Shown in pieces: positions 1 to 5,044 of a stretch of 6,326 nt of DNA (positions are counted from its first letter, which is position 1; every line of letters begins with the position of its first letter). Below the pieces are notes generated by a model, which did not search any database, had not been told where the DNA came from, and was given only the letters and a program-made list of their open reading frames with translations. The translations under genes were made by a program, and so were the position numbers. This DNA is from Gemmatimonadaceae bacterium (GTDB lineage Bacteria; Gemmatimonadota; Gemmatimonadetes; Gemmatimonadales; Gemmatimonadaceae). The stretch spans positions 1 through 6,326 of the forward strand of contig JANYKY010000109.1 in the NCBI GenBank assembly GCA_025357975.1, in the 5' to 3' direction.

Positions 1-307
1 ACATTCCGATCGATATGAACACGATCTTCCCGGTTGCGCTGGGATTTCCATTCGCGTCGAGGGGCCGAATCTTCGCGGCGCGTGCCAGACCCTCAGCTGT
101 GTGGGCTGATGGGGCGGTGTTTCCATTAGCGTACAATCCGCCACGAAACCCGCGATAGGTGGCGCTTGCAGCATCGATAAGCGGGAGCTTGGTCGTATCC
201 GGCAGCGTTGCCGGAGGTGCTGTCGAGTTGGACCCTCCAGCGCCGCCGCATGCGACGGCTGCCGTCAAGGCCACAAGGTTCAACACGCGGTAGACTGATG
301 TCGTCAG
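1..307 (-). CDS. Probable lipoprotein, N-terminal part only (possible SGNH/GDSL-type hydrolase)
   Basis: Reading the minus strand in the frame whose last full codon is 4-2 gives an open frame of about 100 residues that leaves the window. From a CTG at 307-305 it begins with a short basic/polar stretch, then VLNLVALTAAVA, then Cys20 followed by GGAGGSNST. This looks like a lipoprotein signal peptide with lipobox AVAC and a flexible Gly/Ser/Pro linker. The visible mature part contains TYRGFRGGLYANGN, a basic segment KIRPLDANGNPS, and GKIVFISIGM at the edge. That end resembles, from memory, the first strand of secreted SGNH-type hydrolases, but the catalytic residues are outside the window. The start is uncertain: there is no ATG between the in-frame stop at 358-356 and the signal peptide. 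CTG 307-305 gives the most natural signal sequence and GTG 286-284 is the alternative. Neither has a clear ribosome binding site. The reading frame is well supported; the hydrolase call is weak. Confidence 0.6.
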   Translation of the reverse strand, partial: MTTSVYRVLNLVALTAAVACGGAGGSNSTAPPATLPDTTKLPLIDAASATYRGFRGGLYANGNTAPSAHTAEGLARAAKIRPLDANGNPSATGKIVFISIGM

Positions 308-444
308 GAAAACGTCCGGTCGATATAAATGTTGGACGCGATAGCTTGCCCAGCGTTAAGAACAAATGGTCAAGATTCTGAGAGAGGGAACCTACCATGG
401 TGGCAGGATCGCCTCATAGTCGTTCCCCACCTTGACATGACAGC

Positions 445-466
445 TTGACCAAGTTGACCAAGTCAA
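445..466 (+). promoter_or_regulatory. Tandem 9-bp repeat, probable antitoxin-toxin operator
   Basis: TTGACCAAG occurs twice head to tail (445-453 and 454-462), followed by TCAA. Each copy, with its preceding base, has CTTG/CAAG-type dyad character, and the outer TTGAC and GTCAA are inverted. A third CTTGAC lies at 431-436. The repeats overlap the -35 of the vapB promoter, where an antitoxin or antitoxin-toxin complex would be expected to bind for autorepression. The repeat is seen; the operator role is inferred. Confidence 0.55.
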
Positions 467-482
467 TAGGCGCTCGTATATT
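454..482 (+). promoter_or_regulatory. vapBC-1 promoter, predicted leaderless start
   Basis: TTGACC at 454-459 and TATATT at 477-482 are separated by exactly 17 bp, a near-consensus sigma70-type promoter. The antitoxin ATG begins at 488, only 6 bases after the -10 box. Transcription would therefore start at or within a base or two of the start codon. No Shine-Dalgarno lies upstream of the ATG, which fits a leaderless message. Confidence 0.65.
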
Positions 483-487
483 GAACT

Positions 488-730
488 ATGGCCAAAACCT
501 ACAAGCTCTACGACGCCAAGACCCATCTTTCCAGCCTGGTCGAGCGCGCTGCACGCGGCGAAGAGTTCATTATCGCCAAAGGAGACGAGCCCAAGGCTCG
601 GCTGATTCCTCTTGCAAACCGCGGTAGCCGCAGAGGTCCGGGCGGGTGGCAGGGCAAGGTTCGAATATCTGACGACTTCGACGCACCGCTGCCTGCCGAG
701 CTTCTTGGCAGCTTCAACGCCGGTGAATGA
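488..730 (+). CDS. vapB: Type II antitoxin, Phd/VapB family (module 1)
   Basis: An 80-residue protein. The N-terminal half (MAKTYKLYDAKTHLSSLVER, then GEEFIIAKGDEPKARLIPL) has the pattern of Phd/YefM-type antitoxins: a short strand, the 'AKTHLSSL' helix, and the GEE-(I/V)-I-A-x-G-x-P-x-A-R-L hairpin that forms the DNA-binding dimer. The C-terminal tail is rich in Gly and Arg in the middle, then carries DDFDAPLPAELLG, the region that in this family wraps around and blocks the PIN toxin. It would act in the cytoplasm as toxin neutraliser and, with the toxin, as repressor of its own promoter. The ATG at 488 is chosen because the Phd pattern begins there and the promoter ends just before it. The stop overlaps the toxin start (ATGA, 727-730). 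The symbol reflects pairing with VapC; by fold it could equally be called Phd-like. Confidence 0.9.
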   Translation: MAKTYKLYDAKTHLSSLVERAARGEEFIIAKGDEPKARLIPLANRGSRRGPGGWQGKVRISDDFDAPLPAELLGSFNAGE

Positions 731-1107
731 GCGGAGGGTTACTGCTCGACACGCACGTCTTTCTCTGGTGGCGCCAGAATAGTCGACTGCTGTCAGCGAG
801 CGCGCGCAAAGCAATCATCCAGGCTCCCATTGTGTTCGTCAGTGCTGCTTCGGCATGGGAGATCGCGATCAAGTCTGCCCTCGGGCGTGTTCGTTTGCCA
901 CAATCGTTTCAACTGGGCGTCGAGGACAGCGGGTTTCTGGAACTCGCTATCGGATTCGAACATGCGGCAGCCGTCCAGAGTTTGCCGATGCACCACAGTG
1001 ATCCCTTCGATCGGATGCTCGTCGCCCAGGCCAGCGTCGAACGGCTGATCCTCGTTACGCACGATCGGAAGCTCGAGCAGTACGAGGCCGCAATTCTCTG
1101 GACCTAG
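727..1107 (+). CDS. vapC: VapC-type PIN-domain ribonuclease toxin (module 1)
   Basis: A 126-residue PIN domain, the normal length for the family. The acidic metal-binding residues are all visible: Asp8 in LLLDTHVFLWW, Glu45 in SAASAWEIAIK, Asp92 and Asp95 in HHSDPFDRML, and Asp113 in LVTHDRKL. Such toxins cleave RNA (often tRNA or rRNA) in a Mg2+-dependent manner and stop translation when the paired antitoxin is degraded; the RNA target cannot be told from sequence. The start codon overlaps the antitoxin stop by ATGA, so translation is probably coupled, and only a weak GGTGA lies before it. With every catalytic acid present and an intact partner upstream, the module looks functional. It is clearly diverged from the second toxin at 4636. 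Confidence 0.93.
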   Translation: MSGGLLLDTHVFLWWRQNSRLLSASARKAIIQAPIVFVSAASAWEIAIKSALGRVRLPQSFQLGVEDSGFLELAIGFEHAAAVQSLPMHHSDPFDRMLVAQASVERLILVTHDRKLEQYEAAILWT

Positions 1108-1124
1108 CAATACGATCGTTCTTC

Positions 1125-1247
1125 GTGATTTGGGCCGGCCATCTACATCAATTCCACACTCACGCATTTCTGTGGTGGCTCGCCGGCGACAAACAGATCT
1201 CACCGACGGCAAATTGGGCGATCGGGGAAAAAGACAATCCCTCTTGA
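1125..1247 (+). pseudogene. vapC remnant (PIN toxin N-terminal fragment)
   Basis: Read in the frame of 1161-1163, this stretch gives HTHAFLWWLAGDKQISPTAN and then WAIGEKDNPS before a TGA at 1245-1247. It aligns without gaps to residues 7-34 of the toxin at 4636 (THALLWWLAGDKQLSPTAKWAIEDQDNP). At DNA level 1162-1241 matches 4658-4737 at about 67 of 80 positions by eye. It has no ATG, the first catalytic Asp codon GAC is CAC (His) at 1155-1157, and the frame ends about a quarter of the way into the domain. Immediately beyond the stop, similarity fades. A possible weak echo of the PIN C-terminal part (DHDRTPAEI, near 1260-1290) is too short to trust. It starts 17 bp after the intact module-1 toxin and looks like a truncated, decaying relative of the module-2 toxin. 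Confidence 0.85.
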
Positions 1248-1418
1248 TTGTGCGTCAGATGAGACCACGATCGAACGCCAGCAGAGATTCCAAAAGGCAT
1301 CGCCGGGAATAGCACGGGCTCAAAACGCTCGCTGGCGTACCCACTTCACCTGCAGCACATTGTCCCCACCCTGACGAAGTCGCTGGCGCGTCACTCATTC
1401 CGCTCCAAGGAAACTCAG

Positions 1419-1487
1419 ATGACCGGACTCGTCCTGCTGTGTGGCTTACAATACTGTGGCCGCGTTAGTATGGATTTACGCGGATGA
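1419..1487 (+). CDS. Possible 22-codon leader ORF upstream of the kinase
   Basis: ATG 1419 is preceded at 5 bp by AAGGAAA (1407-1413), one of the better Shine-Dalgarno matches in the window. The product would be MTGLVLLCGLQYCGRVSMDL plus Arg-Gly. Its TGA (1485-1487) overlaps the kinase ATG (1484-1486) as ATGA. The kinase start itself has no Shine-Dalgarno, so the leader could deliver ribosomes to it by translational coupling. The sequence resembles nothing I know, and a 22-codon ORF can arise by chance, so this is a regulatory candidate rather than a confirmed peptide. Confidence 0.35.
   Translation: MTGLVLLCGLQYCGRVSMDLRG
1447..1452 (+). promoter_or_regulatory. Candidate -10 element for the kinase gene
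   Basis: TACAAT matches the extended family of sigma70 -10 boxes and would give a 5' leader of roughly 25 bases. No good -35 is visible at 16-18 bp upstream. TAGTAT at 1466-1471 is a second candidate, which would make the transcript nearly leaderless. Neither can be preferred from sequence alone. Confidence 0.25.
1460..1483 (+). promoter_or_regulatory. GC-rich inverted repeat abutting the kinase start codon
   Basis: CCGCGT (1460-1465) and ACGCGG (1478-1483) are exact reverse complements separated by 12 bases; the right arm ends at the base before the ATG. In RNA it would form a hairpin directly before the start codon; in DNA it could be an operator around the TAGTAT at 1466-1471. A ribosome reading the upstream leader ORF would melt the hairpin. 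Confidence 0.35.
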
Positions 1488-4129
1488 CTGACGCGCTCGA
1501 CCGACTCACCGCAGCACTTTCCGACAGGTACCTCATCGAGCGCGAGCTCGGCCAGGGCGGAATGGCAACGGTATACTTGGCCGAAGATCTAAGGCACCAT
1601 CGAAAAGTCGCTGTCAAAGTGGTACATCCGGAGCTCGCCGCCGTGCTCGGCGCCGAGAGATTCCTGTCGGAGATTCACGTCACTGCGGCGCTGCAGCATC
1701 CGCACATTCTCCCATTGTTCGATTCAGGGCAGGCCGACGGCCAGCTCTACTACGTGATGCCGTTCGTAGATGGAGAATCGCTGCGCGATAGACTGCATCG
1801 CGAGCGCCAGCTTCCAATTGACGAAGCGGTGCGCCTCGCGCGCGAAGTAGCAAGCGCTCTCGATTACGCGCATCGCAAAGGTGTGATTCACCGCGATATC
1901 AAGCCTGAGAACATCCTCGTGCACGACGGCCAGGCGGTCGTCGCTGATTTCGGAATCGCACTCGCCGTTACCAACGCAGGCGGCGGACGTATGACGCAAA
2001 CCGGCTTATCACTCGGAACTCCACAATACATGAGTCCCGAGCAGGCGACAGGTGAGCGCGACATCGACGCGAGAAGCGATGTCTATTCGCTCGGCGCCGT
2101 TACATATGAGATGCTTACGGGCGAGGCGCCGTTCACAGGGCCGACTGCGCAGGCGATCGTTGCGAAAGTCATCACGACCGAGCCAGCCGCTCTTGTGCCC
2201 AAGCGAAAGCTCATTCCGCAGCACGTCGAAGCGGCTGTTCTCAAGGCGCTCGAGAAAATGCCTGCTGACCGCTTTCCTTCCGCCGCTGAATTTTCACGCG
2301 CCCTCGGCGACACTTCGTTTGCAGCGACGAATGTGACGCAAGGTGCAGCTGGAGATTCCGGCGTCGACGCGCGGCACTGGAAAACGGCGACGCTTGCAGT
2401 CGCCGGACTCGCGATCGTACTCGGCGGACTTCTCGTGTGGACGTCGACTCGGCCTGCGCGGGCGCTCCCTATCAGCAGGTACAGTGTTTTTCTCGAAGGC
2501 AATAACCTCAGTGGCGGAAACGATGCTCCGGGCGTTTCTCCTGACGGCCAGACAATCATTTATTCATCAGAGGAAGGCGGGCTCCTCGCCCGGGACCGAA
2601 ACGATTTCAAGGCAAAGCCCGTCGAAGGAGCCGATCAGGGGTGGGCGCCTTTCTTCTCCAAAGATTCCAAAATGCTGGGATTCTTCACCGGTTTTCCAGG
2701 TGACCTCAAAATCACTCCGATGGCAGGCGGCACACCAAGGGTTCTATTCGATTCAGCGTTCGCCAACGGCGGCAGTTGGAGCGATGATGGATGGATCTAC
2801 TTCACTGGCAATTCCAGAGGCCGACTCGCGTTGTTACGCATTCGCTCCGCTGGCGGAAAAGCCGAAGTGATTGCTCTGCCCGATTCGGCCCGTGACGAGC
2901 TTTTCTACCTCTGGCCAGAGGTGCTTGCCGGAGGGCGGACTGTGATCGTGACGATCTGGCGACTGAAGGGCGCTCCAGACATTGCTGCAATCGACGTCAA
3001 GACCGGAGCTCACAAGGAACTCGGAAAAGGTATTCGCGCGATGAGTTATGGCTCGGGCTATCTGGCAATTCTCCAGACCGATGGAACCGTTACCGCAACC
3101 AGGTTCGACGAAGGGCGAGCGGAGATCAAGGGCACGCCTGTAACGATGATCAGCGGCGTTCATCTCGGCGGTCAGGGACGTGCTGCAATTGGCATGTCTC
3201 GCGAAGGCACGTTGTTGTACGAAGCCTACACGCCGCTCAACCGGATAGTCCGGGTAACGCGAGAAGGTACGGTGAGCGCCGTCGATCCAGACTGGACTGG
3301 AAACTTCGAGCATGTCGAAGCGTCTCCGGACGGGCGAAAACTGGCAGTCGCAATCGAGGTGAACGCCAGGACCGAAGTGTGGATGAAGGATTTGGCTTCG
3401 GGCACATTCACTCGTCTCGCGGGCGAAGGCACCTACTCCTATCGTTGTGTGTGGACGGCCGATGGCAAGTCAGTGAGCTTTACTACCGACCGGCTCGGGA
3501 GACCGACCGTGTTCAGTGTGGCCGCAGACGGCGGGTCCGCGCCGAAACTCACCGTTCAAAATCTGCGCGGAGTTGACGAAGCAGCATGGTCGCACGATGG
3601 GAAATGGCTTGTGTACCGAATTGGCTCGGGCGGGAATCGTGACATATATGTTCGCGGGGTCAACGATTCGGCCGGTCGCCCCTTGATCCACTCAAAAGCC
3701 GAGGAATTCGCGCCGACGATTTCGCCTGATGGACGGTGGATCGCATTCGGTACAGACGAGTCAGGGCGAGCGGAAGTATACGTGCGACCTTTTCCTGATG
3801 TGGAGCGCACTAAATGGCAGATCTCTAAATCCGGCGGATCTGAACCGGTCTGGTCTGCCGACGGCCACGAAGTGTACTATCGAAACTCAACGGGTGATCT
3901 GGTGGCCGCGCAACTCGACGTGTCCAGCGATTTTCGGGTTGTTAGCGAGCACGCCCTATTCTCGACTCATTCTTACGTAAATGACAACAGGCACCGTGCA
4001 TACTCCGTGAGCCCGGATGGCAAGGCTTTCTATTTCATTGAACCGCTTCCGGGCACTCCTTCGCAGCTCATCGTCGTCACCAACTGGTGGGAGGAGCTCA
4101 AGGCAAAGGTTAGAGACGCACGGAACTGA
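1484..4129 (+). CDS. Transmembrane Ser/Thr protein kinase with PD40/TolB-like beta-propeller
   Basis: An 881-residue Hanks-type kinase fused to an extracytoplasmic sensor-like domain. Kinase (about 16-275): Gly-rich loop GQGGMATV (23-30), ATP-anchoring Lys45 in VAVKVV, helix-C Glu63, catalytic loop HRDIKPEN (136-143), DFG at 155-157, an activation loop with Thr171, Thr173 and Thr179, SPE at 184-186 and Asp199 in RSDVYSLG. All catalytic residues are present, so it should be active and phosphorylate Ser/Thr on itself or partners in the cytoplasm. One membrane helix follows (about 301-320, TATLAVAGLAIVLGGLLVW) with STRPAR after it. The rest (330-881) carries repeated blade motifs: GVSPDGQTIIY (350), SWSDDGWIYF (431), EASPDGRKLAV (612), VWTADGKSVSF (657), AWSHDGKWLVY (701), TISPDGRWIAF (745), VWSADGHEVYY (789) and SVSPDGKAFYF (841). 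The propeller's ligand is unknown. The start is forced: an in-frame TAG lies at 1466-1468 and no other start codon intervenes. Confidence 0.96.
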   Translation: MTDALDRLTAALSDRYLIERELGQGGMATVYLAEDLRHHRKVAVKVVHPELAAVLGAERFLSEIHVTAALQHPHILPLFDSGQADGQLYYVMPFVDGESLRDRLHRERQLPIDEAVRLAREVASALDYAHRKGVIHRDIKPENILVHDGQAVVADFGIALAVTNAGGGRMTQTGLSLGTPQYMSPEQATGERDIDARSDVYSLGAVTYEMLTGEAPFTGPTAQAIVAKVITTEPAALVPKRKLIPQHVEAAVLKALEKMPADRFPSAAEFSRALGDTSFAATNVTQGAAGDSGVDARHWKTATLAVAGLAIVLGGLLVWTSTRPARALPISRYSVFLEGNNLSGGNDAPGVSPDGQTIIYSSEEGGLLARDRNDFKAKPVEGADQGWAPFFSKDSKMLGFFTGFPGDLKITPMAGGTPRVLFDSAFANGGSWSDDGWIYFTGNSRGRLALLRIRSAGGKAEVIALPDSARDELFYLWPEVLAGGRTVIVTIWRLKGAPDIAAIDVKTGAHKELGKGIRAMSYGSGYLAILQTDGTVTATRFDEGRAEIKGTPVTMISGVHLGGQGRAAIGMSREGTLLYEAYTPLNRIVRVTREGTVSAVDPDWTGNFEHVEASPDGRKLAVAIEVNARTEVWMKDLASGTFTRLAGEGTYSYRCVWTADGKSVSFTTDRLGRPTVFSVAADGGSAPKLTVQNLRGVDEAAWSHDGKWLVYRIGSGGNRDIYVRGVNDSAGRPLIHSKAEEFAPTISPDGRWIAFGTDESGRAEVYVRPFPDVERTKWQISKSGGSEPVWSADGHEVYYRNSTGDLVAAQLDVSSDFRVVSEHALFSTHSYVNDNRHRAYSVSPDGKAFYFIEPLPGTPSQLIVVTNWWEELKAKVRDARN

Positions 4130-4219
4130 GCAACGACGATCGCGCTTCTCATGAAGCGTCTGGTGCAGACGAAATGGAGAGACGCCGGCGACGGACCCAG
4201 GCATCAACGGGGGAAATCT

Positions 4220-4257
4220 TGCTTAATAAGGAATAAGTGCATTTGCTTTATTAAGCA
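4220..4257. repeat. AT-rich inverted repeat
   Basis: TGCTTAATAA (4220-4229) and TTATTAAGCA (4248-4257) are exact reverse complements with an 18-base loop. The stem is A+T-rich and not followed by a T-run, so it is not a typical intrinsic terminator. It could be a protein-binding site, or a remnant of the event that placed the toxin-antitoxin module here. No further copy is seen in this window. Confidence 0.5.
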
Positions 4258-4360
4258 TTGTCGTTGTTTCCAGACCTTTAGTAAGCCCGACTCCTAATGA
4301 AACGCCGGGGGGGCCTCCGCTTCCGCCTTGAGTCGCTGTTTGCGGTCTCCTTGCAGCGCG

Positions 4361-4389
4361 TTGCACTGATTAGTCTCATTAGCTAAGTT
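4361..4389 (+). promoter_or_regulatory. vapBC-2 promoter, predicted near-leaderless start
   Basis: TTGCAC (4361-4366) and TAAGTT (4384-4389) are spaced by 17 bp, a moderate sigma70-type match. Transcription would begin around 4396-4398, at the antitoxin ATG (4398). No Shine-Dalgarno precedes the ATG. The -10 box lies inside the palindrome at 4376-4401. Confidence 0.45.
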
Positions 4390-4401
4390 CTTAGCTAATG
4401 A
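4376..4401. promoter_or_regulatory. 26-bp palindromic operator covering the vapB-2 start codon
   Basis: The left arm TCATTAGCTAAG (4376-4387) and right arm CTTAGCTAATGA (4390-4401) are perfect reverse complements separated by TT. Each arm contains the self-complementary TTAGCTAA. The palindrome covers the proposed -10 box, the predicted transcription start and the antitoxin ATG (4398-4400). A bound antitoxin-toxin complex would block the promoter directly. The symmetry is seen; the operator role is inferred from how this family autoregulates. Confidence 0.75.
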
Positions 4402-4631
4402 CTTACATTACCGTGCACGCTGCAAAAACATCACTGTCCAAGCTCATAGTGCGAGCCTTGGCCGGGGAGGAGATCATAATTGCGCGTGGGCACGACCCCG
4501 TCGCGCGACTTGTCGCGGTCGAAAAACCGAAGTCAGCGCGAAAGTTCGGGTCCCTGCGCGGCAAGGTGAAAGTTCCAACAAGATTCTTCGAGCCACTTCC
4601 TGCTGAGGAACTGACCGGCTGGGGAGAGTGA
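4398..4631 (+). CDS. vapB: Type II antitoxin, Phd/VapB family (module 2)
   Basis: A 77-residue protein with the same plan as the first antitoxin: MTYITVHAAKTSLSKLIVRA, then GEEIIIARGHDPVARLVAV, a basic linker (KPKSARKFGSLRGKVKV), and a C-terminal FFEPLPAEELTGW segment that should bind the PIN toxin. The two antitoxins share the AKTxLSxL and GEExIIAxGxxPxAR cores and the PLPAEEL-type tail but differ elsewhere, so they are relatives rather than a recent duplicate. Its ATG lies inside the palindromic operator. The stop is 4 bp before the toxin ATG, and the last codons contain GGGGAG (4621-4626), which serves as the toxin's Shine-Dalgarno. Confidence 0.9.
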   Translation: MTYITVHAAKTSLSKLIVRALAGEEIIIARGHDPVARLVAVEKPKSARKFGSLRGKVKVPTRFFEPLPAEELTGWGE

Positions 4632-4635
4632 GTCG

Positions 4636-5022
4636 ATGCGCCTTCTTCTCGACACCCACGCGCTTTTGTGGTGGCTCGCGGGCGACAAACAGCTTTCACC
4701 AACCGCAAAATGGGCGATCGAGGACCAGGACAATCCCGTATTCGTAAGCGCGGCATCGGCTTGGGAAGTGGCGACCAAACACCGACTTGGAAAGCTTCCA
4801 ACGATCGGACCGCTCGGGAGCGACTTTGCCGGCGAGATTTCGCGGCAAGGCTTTCTTGGCCTGCCGATATCGCTGGAGGATGGCCAACACGCGGGCCGTC
4901 TAGGGGGAGCGCACAAGGATCCGTTCGACCGTATGTTGATCGCACAGTCCAAGGCATATGACCTCGCATTAATATCTAACGAAGAGATCTTCGACTCTTA
5001 TGGAGTGATCAGGTTATGGTAG
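4636..5022 (+). CDS. vapC: VapC-type PIN-domain ribonuclease toxin (module 2)
   Basis: A 128-residue PIN domain. Visible acids are Asp6 in LLLDTHALLWW, Glu44 in SAASAWEVATK, and Asp95 and Asp98 in AHKDPFDRML. In the C-terminal motif, where the first toxin has Asp113 (THDRKL), this protein has Glu116 (SNEEIF), a conservative change at a metal-binding position, so activity is likely but not certain. It should be an RNA-cleaving toxin held in check by the antitoxin upstream. A good Shine-Dalgarno, GGGGAGAG, sits 7 bp before the ATG inside the antitoxin's last codons. A fragment with about 84% DNA identity over 80 bp lies at 1162-1241. The peptidase gene begins 22 bp after its stop. Confidence 0.93.
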   Translation: MRLLLDTHALLWWLAGDKQLSPTAKWAIEDQDNPVFVSAASAWEVATKHRLGKLPTIGPLGSDFAGEISRQGFLGLPISLEDGQHAGRLGGAHKDPFDRMLIAQSKAYDLALISNEEIFDSYGVIRLW

Positions 5023-5044
5023 CGCTGCTCCAACACTGGAACTC

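Larger units (their letters stand above)
4130..4397. other. Spacer between kinase gene and second toxin-antitoxin module
   Basis: No credible coding sequence is seen on either strand. It holds a short hairpin just after the kinase stop (CGCTTC 4143-4148, GAAGCG 4153-4158, no T-run, so a poor terminator), the AT-rich inverted repeat at 4220-4257, a run of seven G around 4310, and the module-2 promoter and operator at its right end. The middle part is visibly richer in A+T than the flanking genes. Confidence 0.6.

Noticed and set aside
126..398. 90-codon minus-strand ATG open frame over the lipoprotein region
   Set aside because: The neighbouring frame carries a clear lipoprotein signal and mature sequence; this frame turns into Arg/Trp-rich nonsense where the two overlap.
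397..435. 12-codon ORF (MVAGSPHSRSPP) with GAGAGAGGGA upstream
   Set aside because: Very short, not overlapping or coupled to the next gene and upstream of the predicted vapB promoter; likely chance.
793..1212. 139-codon minus-strand open frame across vapC-1 and the remnant
   Set aside because: Antisense to the PIN toxin, Arg-rich and without domain features.
1250..1330. Possible C-terminal remainder of the decayed vapC (DHDRTPAEI)
   Set aside because: Only a few residues can be matched to the DPFDR region and the alignment needs a large deletion; not distinguishable from chance by eye.
2083..2559. 158-codon minus-strand open frame inside the kinase gene
   Set aside because: Opposite strongly conserved kinase sequence, so explained as a shadow.
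4143..4158. Hairpin CGCTTC/GAAGCG just after the kinase stop as a terminator
   Set aside because: The stem is only 6 bp and no T-run follows, so it does not support an intrinsic terminator.
4403..4969. 188-codon open frame on the minus strand opposite vapBC-2
   Set aside because: It lies wholly antisense to two well-recognised genes, has low-complexity Arg/Ser/Pro-rich content and no recognisable domain; it is a codon-bias shadow.
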